A DNA stretch of 64,000 bases from JBDWFY01 sp965275915 (GTDB lineage Bacteria > Pseudomonadota > Alphaproteobacteria > Rhizobiales > Stappiaceae): the NCBI GenBank assembly GCA_965275915.1, contig CBDHYI010000006.1:62001-126000 (forward strand). The letters run 5' to 3'. Shown here one piece after another: positions 16,547-25,366 of the stretch (the stretch's first letter is position 1; each line of letters starts with the position of its first letter). Position numbers and translations under genes: made by a program. The notes beneath the pieces are model-generated. The model was given only the letters and a program-made list of their open reading frames with translations. It searched no databases and was not told the DNA's origin.

Positions 16547-17770
16547 ATGGACTATCAGGCTTTTTTCAAGAACCGGCTCGCCACTCTCCGACAGGAAGGA
16601 AATTACCGGGTTTTTATCGATCTGCAGCGCAAGCGCGGGAATTTTCCCGAAGCTGTCTGGACCGACAATGACAGTCGCAAGGACGTCACGATATGGTGCT
16701 CGAACGATTATCTTGGCATGGGCCAGCATCCCAAGGTCACCACGGCGATGAAAAACGCCATTGAGCGTTGCGGAGCCGGGGCAGGGGGAACACGGAACAT
16801 TTCCGGGACGACTCACGACCATGTGATTTTGGAAGCGGAACTCGCCGATCTGCACGGCAAGGAAGCAGCGCTGCTGTTTACATCCGGCTATGTCTCCAAC
16901 TGGGCGGCCCTGGGGACCCTGGCCTCAAAGATTCCCGGCATGATCGTTTTTTCCGACAGTCTCAATCACGCGTCGATGATTGAAGGAATCCGTCATTCGC
17001 GCGCAGAGAAGGTGATCTGGAAGCACAATGACCTTCAGGATCTTGAAGAAAAACTGGCGACGGCAGATCCCGGCCGACCGAAGATGATTGCGTTTGAAAG
17101 CGTCTATTCGATGGACGGAGACATCGCGCCAATTGCTGAAATTTGCGATCTCGCCGACAAATACGGTGCCATGACCTATCTCGACGAGGTTCATGCGGTC
17201 GGTCTTTACGGCCCGCGAGGAGGCGGCATCGCCGAGCGCGAGGGCGTTATGAACCGGTTGACGGTGATAGAAGGGACGCTCGGCAAGGCGATAGGCGTTG
17301 TCGGCGGATATATTGCTGCCTCAAGTGAACTGTGCGATTTCGTGCGCAGCTTTGCCAGCGGCTTCATCTTCACGACCGCTCTGCCGCCTGCCATCGCTGC
17401 GGCCGCAACGGCCTCAATTCGTCATCTGAAGGAAAGCACCAAAGAGCGGACAGCCCATCAGGCAATCGTTGCCGAGGTCAGAAGGCGGTTCGACGATCTT
17501 GGAATTCCCCATGTTCACAACCCGAGCCATATTATTCCGGTGATCGTGGGCAATCCGGCAAAGTGCAAATTTCTGTCGGACACACTGCTTTCGGAGTTCG
17601 GCATTTATATTCAGCCGATCAATTATCCCACTGTGCCTAAAGGGACGGAACGCCTGCGGATCACGCCCTCACCGGTACACTCACCAGGGGATGTCGACCA
17701 ACTCGTTGACGCCCTTCATTCATTGTGGAGCGATTGTCAGCTTGCCAGGATGCCGATCGCGGCTGAGTAA
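16547..17770 (+). CDS. hemA: 5-aminolevulinate synthase
   Basis: 407 residues starting MDYQAFF. It condenses glycine and succinyl-CoA, the first step of tetrapyrrole synthesis in alphaproteobacteria. Family motifs are WCSNDYLGMG, GAGAGGTRNISGT, DEVHAVGLYGPRGGG and the PLP lysine in TLGKAIG. An in-frame ATG at 16484 would add 21 unrelated residues and overlap the putative operator. Its place beside nir and nor genes suggests extra haem for d1, c and b cofactors under anaerobiosis; a second, housekeeping copy elsewhere is possible. Confidence 0.95.
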   Translation: MDYQAFFKNRLATLRQEGNYRVFIDLQRKRGNFPEAVWTDNDSRKDVTIWCSNDYLGMGQHPKVTTAMKNAIERCGAGAGGTRNISGTTHDHVILEAELADLHGKEAALLFTSGYVSNWAALGTLASKIPGMIVFSDSLNHASMIEGIRHSRAEKVIWKHNDLQDLEEKLATADPGRPKMIAFESVYSMDGDIAPIAEICDLADKYGAMTYLDEVHAVGLYGPRGGGIAEREGVMNRLTVIEGTLGKAIGVVGGYIAASSELCDFVRSFASGFIFTTALPPAIAAAATASIRHLKESTKERTAHQAIVAEVRRRFDDLGIPHVHNPSHIIPVIVGNPAKCKFLSDTLLSEFGIYIQPINYPTVPKGTERLRITPSPVHSPGDVDQLVDALHSLWSDCQLARMPIAAE

Positions 17771-17838
17771 CCCGATGTCAATCTCCAAGCGCAGGGAGGT
17801 CTCTGGCGGGATCTCTTTGCGCCGACCAGGGCAATTCT

Positions 17839-17918
17839 CGCGATCCTTGGATCGCGTGAAATACCCCAACTCTTTGTTTTCACGCGTATGCTTGTCGCGA
17901 AGGTGATTCAACCTTCGC
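17839..17918. terminator. Two hairpins between hemA and the phosphatase gene
   Basis: CGCGATCC-TT-GGATCGCG at 17839-17856, and GCGAAGGT-GATTCA-ACCTTCGC at 17897-17918. Both lie in the 180-nt gap between the convergent hemA and PP2C genes, where terminators are expected. T-runs are short, so strength is uncertain. No gene is visible in this gap. Confidence 0.55.
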
Positions 17919-17951
17919 TGAATTCGCTCTAGTCACCGTATGCAACCGGGC

Positions 17952-18695
17952 TCAGGAAAAGCGGGCCACCGCCACTGAGATATTGTCTCTGCCGCCCGCT
18001 CTGATGGCGGCATTGACGAGATCAGCCGCTGCATCAGGTGATCCGGCATTCAGCCCCGAGGCGATCTCATTCTCCGGAACCATGTCATACAAACCGTCGG
18101 AGCATAACAGCAGCGTTGATCCGATAGGCATGGATGGCAGGCGGTGAACATGGGCGGTCGGCACGTAATGGGACGCGGAACCGCCAAGTGCCTGGGTCAG
18201 AAAGCGGCCTGAACCGTTGCGGGGGTCGGGAGCGCTGTCATCGACTGTTAATTGATCAAGGCCGTCCGGGCCAACCAGATAGGCTCGGCTGTCGCCAACA
18301 TTAAAAACGGTGACAGACCGATCGGGCCGGAAGAACGCGCCGACAATCGTCGAGCCCATTTGCCTTTGTCCGGAATGTGTGATCGACGTTCGGTAGATGT
18401 CTAAGGCTGCCTGTTCGACGGCATGCTGCGGATCCAGGTCGCCGCCGCTCTCCTGAATTTGCCCTTTGAGACTGTCGATTGCCAATGCACTCGCAATATT
18501 ACCGGCCTGATGGCCGCCCATGCCGTCCGCGATGAGGCAGGGGAAGAGCGGTCTGTCAAAACTATATTTTTCAAAATGGTTTGCATTGTCTCCGCAGCCG
18601 ACCCAGTCGCCTACAAGTGTGTGATCCTCATTCAGTCTGCGGACTCGGCCGACATCCGTGGCGGCTGAAACGTCAAGGGCGGAGGGGGAACTCAT
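17952..18695 (-). CDS. PP2C-family Ser/Thr phosphatase
   Basis: 247 residues covering a complete PPM/PP2C domain: RRLNED (first metal Asp at 24), ADGMGGH (56-62), FNVGDSRAY, LLCSDGLYD and GRDN for the remaining metal ligands. No signal peptide or membrane segment, so cytosolic. Such phosphatases usually reverse the action of a Hanks-type kinase; the kinase at 20405-24844 is the obvious partner. It lies 49 nt downstream of the cyclase-FHA gene on the same strand. Confidence 0.93.
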   Translation of the reverse strand: MSSPSALDVSAATDVGRVRRLNEDHTLVGDWVGCGDNANHFEKYSFDRPLFPCLIADGMGGHQAGNIASALAIDSLKGQIQESGGDLDPQHAVEQAALDIYRTSITHSGQRQMGSTIVGAFFRPDRSVTVFNVGDSRAYLVGPDGLDQLTVDDSAPDPRNGSGRFLTQALGGSASHYVPTAHVHRLPSMPIGSTLLLCSDGLYDMVPENEIASGLNAGSPDAAADLVNAAIRAGGRDNISVAVARFS

Positions 18696-18744
18696 GACGG
18701 CAATTGCCTTTGGAGGCAGCGCCTGTAGACCGCCCGTGATTGCA

Positions 18745-19659
18745 TCAACTTACCGGCAGGATCTTGCATTCCAGTATTTCAGCCTCCGTATCGTCGGGGC
18801 GCTTGGCCAGTGAAATTCCACAGGAATTGGGCAGCAAAACGGTCTCCCGCCGTACCAGTATGGGGGCTTGCCCGTCAAAGCAAATATATGTGCCCGATGA
18901 GCTGACATCCTTCAGGTAGACGTGATCCTGACGGATTTCCAGGGCGGCATGATTTCGGGACACCCAGGGCTTGGAGACGATAACGTCGCAGTCCGCCGAG
19001 CGCCCAATTGCAAGATCCTTGTTGGCTGTGCACAGGGAAACGCGGCCGTTATAGACGAGCTCCACATAGACCGCGTCCGTGGTTGCCGCCTCGCTGGTCT
19101 TGTTCTGGCTCTTGAGGGATTGGACGGTTATCAGTTGCGTTTCCTGGCCGGGTTCGGCATCTGCGTAGGAGTATATGTCGGTGGTTTCGGCCTTGCCTTT
19201 GAAGCGGCGTTTGTCAAGAAACTGGAGTTTGGCTTGCTCTGCGGTTCCAAGTTGCCGGTAGAACGCCTCGCTGCAAAGGAACTCGCCGGAATTTGCCAGC
19301 GCCATTAATCGCGCGGCGAGGTTGACACTGTCTCCAAAGACGTCGCCGCGCGCCCGAACCAATGGGCCGTAATCGATACCGGAATGAACCGACAATGGGC
19401 CTTTGCGCACTCTGTCCAACATTTCAATGGCGGCATCCAATGCGCTATCAGCCGTTTCAAAGATGCACAGAATGTCGTCGCCTTTTGAGTGAATAAACTC
19501 GCCGCCATGACTGTCGATGACCTGCCGGAGCGTTTCGAGGCAAAGGCTGACCTGTTCGATCGCCTGCGGTGTGCCTATACGTTCATAGAGTGCCGTGCTG
19601 CCGGAAATATCGACAAGCAAGACGGCAAATTCGGACCCTTCTTTACCCATCCTATTCAT
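18745..19659 (-). CDS. Class III adenylate/guanylate cyclase fused to an FHA domain
   Basis: 304 residues. The N-terminal cyclase homology domain (about 10-175) keeps the usual catalytic set: metal Asp in LLVDISGS (17), Lys59 and Asp61-62 in SKGDDI, Asp110 in GDSVNLAARL, with Asn113 and Arg117. So it looks active and adenylate-specific. The C-terminal FHA domain (about 205-290) has IGRSADCD, SRNHA and SSSGTYI, able to bind phosphothreonine. A linker from about 175 to 200 is polar. Thus it may read the phosphorylation state set by the kinase and phosphatase and answer with cAMP. An alternative ATG at 19650 has a better-spaced AGGATG. Confidence 0.9.
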   Translation of the reverse strand: MNRMGKEGSEFAVLLVDISGSTALYERIGTPQAIEQVSLCLETLRQVIDSHGGEFIHSKGDDILCIFETADSALDAAIEMLDRVRKGPLSVHSGIDYGPLVRARGDVFGDSVNLAARLMALANSGEFLCSEAFYRQLGTAEQAKLQFLDKRRFKGKAETTDIYSYADAEPGQETQLITVQSLKSQNKTSEAATTDAVYVELVYNGRVSLCTANKDLAIGRSADCDVIVSKPWVSRNHAALEIRQDHVYLKDVSSSGTYICFDGQAPILVRRETVLLPNSCGISLAKRPDDTEAEILECKILPVS

Positions 19660-19873
19660 CCTCGCGGCGCCGGTTCAGCCGGTGTCACCACACTGAGATA
19701 GCTGTGAAGAGATTAATTTACCAGATTTTCAAAGTGAGCAACCTTTGCAGCCGATGGTACCCGGATAGCATTTCGGTTTCATGCCCGGTCTCCGATAGAA
19801 GATAGCTATGGAGTCTGGCACCTTTTGACTTTAGATTACGTAGGGTACCTGAATATATGCAGAGAATTTTCTG

Positions 19874-19879
19874 TATAAT
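19874..19879 (+). promoter_or_regulatory. Candidate -10 element for the secreted protein-kinase operon
   Basis: TATAAT, an exact sigma-70 -10 hexamer, 41 nt before the ATG at 19920. The preceding region 19820-19873 is AT-rich and contains TTGACT at 19825-19830, too far for a normal -35, and the word AATTTTCTGT twice (19864-19873 and 19877-19886). The 260-nt divergent region (19660-19919) contains no gene. Confidence 0.4.
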
Positions 19880-19919
19880 TTTCTGTCATCCCCAGTATTG
19901 GACGGGAAAGGTCTAAGTT

Positions 19920-20393
19920 ATGATAAAAGAGGGAAGATCACTTTGGAAAATTAAACCCCTAACCGGTGCAGCGATCGTTTTTACTGCTCTTGTTGCGCCC
20001 GGTGCAATGCCTGTACAGGCGGAAGAAATGTCCAATGCCTGTCCGGTCGACGGTTGTGTCGCGACGATCGTGAAGACGGAACTGGCGGACGGCGAAATCG
20101 CGGTAACGTTCGAAGCCAATTTTAAGCCCGACATGTCGAAAAACCATTTGCACGTCTGGTGGGGTGATATTTTTGACGTCAAACAGGTCAGCGGGAACGC
20201 GGAAACGGTGCACAATGTAAAACAGGGCGACTGGCACCCGACCGATGCCTATCCGGATTATGTGACGCAAGGGGCGGTTTCGACAAGCGCGCGCAACGGG
20301 TCAAAGACCTTGTGTGTCAGCCCGGCCGACCGAAACCATGATATTCTGGATGTTGACCAGATGCACTGCGTGGAGATCAGCGGCCTGTTCTGA
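19920..20393 (+). CDS. Small secreted protein of unknown function, cotranscribed with the kinase
   Basis: 157 residues with a clear signal peptide (basic start MIKEGRSLWKIK, hydrophobic core, cleavage near VQA at about 35). The mature part of about 120 residues has four cysteines (ACPVDGC, TLCV, MHCV), which could form two disulfides, and a HLHVWWGD motif. I do not recognise the family. The kinase gene begins 11 nt after its stop, and a GGAAAGG site precedes its own ATG, so the two are one operon. A role as ligand or partner of the periplasmic part of the kinase is inference. Confidence 0.8.
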   Translation: MIKEGRSLWKIKPLTGAAIVFTALVAPGAMPVQAEEMSNACPVDGCVATIVKTELADGEIAVTFEANFKPDMSKNHLHVWWGDIFDVKQVSGNAETVHNVKQGDWHPTDAYPDYVTQGAVSTSARNGSKTLCVSPADRNHDILDVDQMHCVEISGLF

Positions 20394-20404
20394 TATCACC
20401 GTAA

Positions 20405-23400
20405 ATGGCGTCCCCATCCTACATCGGCCGATATGAAGTTCGTGAAGAGATAGCTCAGGGCGGTTTTGCAACCGTCCTGAAGGCCTGGGATGAAGAGCTT
20501 GAGTCTCTCGTCGCGCTTAAAATTATCCATTCGGAATATTCCGACAATCAGGAACTGCAGTCGAGATTTATCGAAGAGGCGCGTCTGTTAAGGCGCGTCC
20601 GGTCGCCAAATGTTGTGACGGTGCATGATGTCGGCCGTCTACAGGATGGCCGGCCGTACCTGGTGATGGATTTTGCGGACCGGAAAACCCTGGCCGAGAG
20701 GCTTGCACAGTTTCGGGGTCGCCCGGCTGACATTCAAAGCATAGCGATATTGGTGGATGCACTCGCCGACGGGCTTTCCGCGATCCATGAAGCGGGCGTC
20801 GTTCATCGCGATATCAAGCCGGCAAACATACTTTTTCAGAGCCTTTATCGGTCGTACGGGGGTGCTCTGGAGTTCGACCAGAAGCGGAACGAACAGGGTG
20901 TTCTAATACAAAATCACGAGCGGATCGTCATTGGCGATCTCGGTATCGCCAAGGATCTGGTCAAGCAGGGCGCTGACTTCACGATCCTTGGCGGCACACC
21001 GCTTTACCAGCCTCCTGAGCAGATCGAGTTGGGAAGCAGCGCAACGCCCAAAGCGGATATTTATGCGGCGACGGCATTGCTGTTTCAGTGTTTGACCGGG
21101 ACGCTGCCACCGCCCGCCCATGCGATTTCCGAACGTCTTGAAGTCATGCCCGAAGAGTGGCGATCGTTTGTTTCCCAAGGGATGGCGCTAAAGCCGAATG
21201 AGCGGTTTGCATCGATTGAAGCCTGGAGGTCGGCTGCAAACGACATTTTGGTCGCGCACGAAACGTTCGATCAGGAACAGATCGATACGGAATCGCTCGT
21301 CGTATTGACCGATTGCCCCTACAAAGGGCTCGCCGCCTATCAGCCGGAAGATGCGGATGCCTTTTTCGGGCGGGAACGGCTGATCGACGAACTTGTGCAC
21401 CGGATGAAGAGCGAACGGGTTCTCATTGTGGGTGGACCGTCGGGCAGCGGAAAGAGTTCGCTGGTTCGCGCGGGATTGCTGCCCGCACTCAAAGCCGGTG
21501 CTCTTTCAGGCAGCGCCGACTGGCCGATTGCGCTGATGACGCCGGGCAGAGACCCGCTGATAGAACTTTACGATCAGATCACCGGTATCAACGAGCATGA
21601 TCCGCCGTCACTGTCTCTCAATGACCTGCTCCAGCGGCCTTCATTGGCCCGCAGGCTGGGGCGGACGCGCACCGGTCATCGCCCCATGGTGATCCTGATC
21701 GATCAATTCGAGGAACTGTTCACGCTGACCCCGGCAGACGAGCAGGCCTCTTTCATAGATGCTTTGTCGGCGATGACCGATCCGGCGGACAGCCAGGTGA
21801 AGCTCATCATAACCATTCGCGCCGACTTTTATGATTACTGCGCCCGGCTGCCGTGGCTTGCGGAGCGGATTTCCAGCAACCAGGTCCTTGTCGGACCGAT
21901 GACGGAAGCGGAGCTCCGCCGGGCGATAACCGAACCCGCGCGGCAGGCCGGTTACCATCTGGAGCGGGGCCTGATCGAGGCCATCATTCAGCAGACAAAA
22001 AACGAAGCGGGATCACTGCCCCTGATTGCCCATGCGCTGGTGGAGACCTGGGTAAGACGACGGGGAAACGTTCTGACCTACGAGGGCTTTGAGGAAGCCG
22101 GAGGTGTAGCGGGTGCTATAAGCCAAACCGCCGACGAAACCTACCAGCATCGGTTTGATGCGCACGAACAGGCGGCTGCAAGGCGATTGTTTTTGAGGCT
22201 CGTTGCTTCGCGGGAAGGCGGACAGGACACAAGGCGTATTGTCTCCGCTTCGGACCTTGAAAAAGACACCGACGCTGAAACGCTCGCTCGCGTGGTTGAG
22301 ACACTCACCGACGCCCGTCTGCTGACTGTCGATGAAAATTCTGTCCAGATCGCGCATGAGGCGCTGCTGCGAACATGGCCAAGGCTGCGCGGCTGGATCG
22401 AAACATCGCGTGATGATCTGCGCTTCAGACAGCGGATCACGCGTGCGGCTGCCGAATGGGATGCTGAAGATCGCAATCCGGACCTTTTATATCGGGGGAC
22501 ACCGCTGCTGGCCGCGGCGGATTGGATCGAAAAAAACCCGGATCAGCTCGATGAACTTGAACGGATTTATATAGACGTTTCGATTGAGGCCAAAGAACTG
22601 GCTGAAAAGGCGGAAGCTGAAAAAGAGCGGCGCGGAAAACGGCTTCGGCGACTGGCCTTTGCGGTTCTGGCCGTGTTCGCGATTGGTGCCAGCGGTGCGT
22701 CCGTCATCGCCTTTCGCGCATTTCAACAGGCGGTCAAAAACGAGCGAATTGCAGAGCGTGCCACGGAACAGGCACAGGAGTCTTTCGGGCGATCTTTAGG
22801 GGCGGTGGCGAAGGGGCTGGTTGCAGAAGACCCTTTGCTGTCGCTTGCGCTTGCGGCAGAGGCACTTGAGAGAACTGCCGACAAAAGTGCGGGATTTAAT
22901 GCGCGGTCGGCCATTCTTGAGGCGCGGCAGGCTCTGGCGGAAAAAAAACCTTTTCTGCTGGGCAGTCCGATAGCGGCGGGAGACGCCCTTTCAATAGCCA
23001 TCGACAATATGGGCGCAATGCTTGCCAGCGGCCTCAGAAACGGGTCGATCCGGCTGTTTGATATTCGTGAACGGCTGATCGCAGGCGATGTCATCAACGG
23101 TCATGACGGCGGCATACAGGATCTCGATTTTTCGACGGACAGCAGTCGGCTCGCCAGTGTTGGCGATGACGGTGCGGTCAAAGTCTGGGATGTGTCGGAC
23201 ATCAACGGTGCAAGGCTGAGATCTGCGGCGCAAAGCAATGATATATTGTGGAACGTTGAGTTCGATCCTCTTGGCCAGTTTATCGTAACAGCCGGGGAAG
23301 ACGGTTCCGTCCGCCTCTGGCGGAATGATGGCAGCGCGGTTCAACCGCCGTTAACAAGAAACGGCGGAGATTTTCTGTCGGTTGTTTTTGGGGAGCAATT

Positions 23401-24844
23401 GCGGTCCATCATCGGCGGCAACGGCCGTGGTGAGATTTACGGCTGGAAACTGCCTTCGGGCGAAACACTGTTCCCGACCATTTCTGATGCCCACACAAGC
23501 GACGTGTGGGAACTGGTGCTCAGTCCGGATGCGATGCGTGTCGCGACATCGTCGAGCGATGGAAGTTCGGTTATCTTTGATGCGCAGACCGGTGTGGTCA
23601 GAAGCAAGGCCTTTGTCGGGCTGGGGCCTGTCAGCGGCGTCGCATTTTCGGCTGATGGCCGCATCCTCTTTGGTGGTGGCGACGACGGTCGCATCCAGAT
23701 GTGGGACCTTGACAACAACGCGCTGATCGGCACCTCGGCGACGGGGCACAGCCGGCGGATAACCAAGATAACGACAAATCTCTTTGGCAATAGAATAGCA
23801 ACGCTGGGTGCCGATCAGCAGATCCGCCTCTGGTCCTATGGCGAACCTCATCCGCTCTTCAGTCGGTATGCACTGCAGGATGGCGCAGCGAAGGCGGCCG
23901 CATTCAGCCCGGACGGAAAATTTCTGGCGGTCGGCGGTTCCGAGGGCGCCGTATATCTATGGCGCTTGGACGCGCATACCGAACCTTTGCTGTTTTTGAA
24001 GCACAAAGCCGGGGTTTGGGCAGCCGCATTTTCCCCGGACGGCAGGCAACTGGTGACAGCCGATCGGGAGGGCAAGATCACTGGTTGGTCCATTGAAAGC
24101 GGCGTTCCGGACTTTACCGTTTCTGCCGAAGGGGGATCAGCCTGGTCCGTCGGATATTTTCCCGATGGTGCAGCGTTCTATGTTGCGGATGAGCGTGATG
24201 TTACCGTTCGCGCCGCTGACTCCGGGCAGGTTATCAAAACAATTACGCCAGGCGCCGGAAAGATAACCCATGCGGATTTGTCTGCCGACGGCCGGCGCCT
24301 CGCCGTCTCCACGGTGAACGGCAAGGTTCAGATTTGGGACGTCTCCTCCAGCACAATGATGCGGGAAATTCCGGTGGACGACGACGTGGTCTGGAGTGTC
24401 GTTTTCAACGCGGATGCCACCAAAATTGCCGCTGCATCCAGTGATGAAGTCGTCAAACTATACGACATCAGTTCGGAAGGAGGGAGGCGGGAAGGAAGGG
24501 GCTCGGAATTGACTGGGCATGCTGGCGGTTCGATGGACATTGTTTTTCTTGAGGACGGCGCATCGCTTGCCGTGGTCGATCGGACGGGACAACTGCATCT
24601 ATGGGATGTGAAGACCGAACGAAGGCTGAGCAAACCCATTCGAGCGCACGACAAAGCAAGCTGGCGGCTTGCGAAACATCCCGATGGCGTTCAACTTGCG
24701 ACCAGCGGCGATGATGGCAATGTCAAATTATGGAATATTTTCAGTCAGCCCGAGGCCTGCCGTATGGCCGGCAACGCGCTGGACGAATTGCGCCAGCTTC
24801 AATATCTGGGTGAGACTGAAGAGGTTATCTCCTGTTCTGAATAG
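20405..24844 (+). CDS. Ser/Thr protein kinase - STAND NTPase - TM - WD40 protein
   Basis: 1479 residues. Residues 8-285 are a Hanks-type kinase: glycine loop IAQGGFATV, VALK (Lys39), HRDIKPAN (134-141), and DLG in place of DFG (178-180), with an insertion of roughly 25 residues between the last two. Residues about 305-730 are a nSTAND1-like NTPase: CPYKGLAAYQPED entry motif, Walker A GPSGSGKS (344-351), Walker B LIDQFEELF, IAHEALLRTWPRL. A basic stretch (KERRGKRLRR) precedes one hydrophobic segment (about 747-771), so the positive-inside rule puts the C-terminus outside. Residues about 860-1455 hold some 14 WD40-like repeats, enough for two seven-bladed propellers. Likely a membrane-spanning sensor kinase; ligand and targets are unknown. 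Confidence 0.92.
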   Translation: MASPSYIGRYEVREEIAQGGFATVLKAWDEELESLVALKIIHSEYSDNQELQSRFIEEARLLRRVRSPNVVTVHDVGRLQDGRPYLVMDFADRKTLAERLAQFRGRPADIQSIAILVDALADGLSAIHEAGVVHRDIKPANILFQSLYRSYGGALEFDQKRNEQGVLIQNHERIVIGDLGIAKDLVKQGADFTILGGTPLYQPPEQIELGSSATPKADIYAATALLFQCLTGTLPPPAHAISERLEVMPEEWRSFVSQGMALKPNERFASIEAWRSAANDILVAHETFDQEQIDTESLVVLTDCPYKGLAAYQPEDADAFFGRERLIDELVHRMKSERVLIVGGPSGSGKSSLVRAGLLPALKAGALSGSADWPIALMTPGRDPLIELYDQITGINEHDPPSLSLNDLLQRPSLARRLGRTRTGHRPMVILIDQFEELFTLTPADEQASFIDALSAMTDPADSQVKLIITIRADFYDYCARLPWLAERISSNQVLVGPMTEAELRRAITEPARQAGYHLERGLIEAIIQQTKNEAGSLPLIAHALVETWVRRRGNVLTYEGFEEAGGVAGAISQTADETYQHRFDAHEQAAARRLFLRLVASREGGQDTRRIVSASDLEKDTDAETLARVVETLTDARLLTVDENSVQIAHEALLRTWPRLRGWIETSRDDLRFRQRITRAAAEWDAEDRNPDLLYRGTPLLAAADWIEKNPDQLDELERIYIDVSIEAKELAEKAEAEKERRGKRLRRLAFAVLAVFAIGASGASVIAFRAFQQAVKNERIAERATEQAQESFGRSLGAVAKGLVAEDPLLSLALAAEALERTADKSAGFNARSAILEARQALAEKKPFLLGSPIAAGDALSIAIDNMGAMLASGLRNGSIRLFDIRERLIAGDVINGHDGGIQDLDFSTDSSRLASVGDDGAVKVWDVSDINGARLRSAAQSNDILWNVEFDPLGQFIVTAGEDGSVRLWRNDGSAVQPPLTRNGGDFLSVVFGEQLRSIIGGNGRGEIYGWKLPSGETLFPTISDAHTSDVWELVLSPDAMRVATSSSDGSSVIFDAQTGVVRSKAFVGLGPVSGVAFSADGRILFGGGDDGRIQMWDLDNNALIGTSATGHSRRITKITTNLFGNRIATLGADQQIRLWSYGEPHPLFSRYALQDGAAKAAAFSPDGKFLAVGGSEGAVYLWRLDAHTEPLLFLKHKAGVWAAAFSPDGRQLVTADREGKITGWSIESGVPDFTVSAEGGSAWSVGYFPDGAAFYVADERDVTVRAADSGQVIKTITPGAGKITHADLSADGRRLAVSTVNGKVQIWDVSSSTMMREIPVDDDVVWSVVFNADATKIAAASSDEVVKLYDISSEGGRREGRGSELTGHAGGSMDIVFLEDGASLAVVDRTGQLHLWDVKTERRLSKPIRAHDKASWRLAKHPDGVQLATSGDDGNVKLWNIFSQPEACRMAGNALDELRQLQYLGETEEVISCSE

Positions 24845-24863
24845 GTCCTGAGCCTGCAGTGCT

Positions 24864-25331
24864 CTAAGTGCTTTTCCAGTTGACTGCAGTGACATCGACG
24901 CCGGCTTCTTCCAGCATTGCGGCCGAGACCTGGAAACTGTGGTCCAACGCGCCGTCGCTTTTGGGAGTTGGCGGGCAATAAATTCGCTTTATGCCTGATT
25001 GAATGATCGCCCGTCCGCAGTCCGCGCACGGAAAGCGGTTCACGTAAAGTGTGCAGCCCGACACATCCGCGCCGGCCCGGGCCGCGTTGTAAACCGCGTT
25101 TCGTTCCGCATGCTCGAACCAAAAGAACTTCTCGCCGCTCTTTCGATCAAACCGGCTTTGATCGTTGTCTTTGACGCCCCGGGGAAGACCGTTATAGCCG
25201 GTGGACCGTATTTCATGTCCCGGCCCGACAATAACGCAGCCGACCTGAAAGTCCCGGTCCTCTGACCATCCGGCAATATGGTCGCAGAGCGCCAGAAACC
25301 GCCGATCCCATTTTGATATGTCCGCTGTCAT
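24864..25331 (-). CDS. dCMP/cytidine deaminase family protein
   Basis: 155 residues with the zinc deaminase motifs HAE (in FEHAERNAVY) and PCADC. Similar to deoxycytidylate deaminase (ComEB/Dcd type), which makes dUMP for thymidylate synthesis. The N-terminal WDRRFLALCDHIAGWSEDRDFQVG is characteristic. Convergent with the kinase gene, 20 nt from it, and 35 nt downstream of the DapA-family gene. Confidence 0.88.
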   Translation of the reverse strand: MTADISKWDRRFLALCDHIAGWSEDRDFQVGCVIVGPGHEIRSTGYNGLPRGVKDNDQSRFDRKSGEKFFWFEHAERNAVYNAARAGADVSGCTLYVNRFPCADCGRAIIQSGIKRIYCPPTPKSDGALDHSFQVSAAMLEEAGVDVTAVNWKST

Positions 25332-25366
25332 GTTCTTGTCCGCAAAACAGGTTTTCTGGTACTCAG

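Noticed and set aside
17952..24844. Type VI secretion regulatory cluster (PpkA-PppA-Fha)
   Set aside because: The kinase, phosphatase and FHA parts are reminiscent, but no secretion structural gene is in the window and the FHA is on a cyclase.
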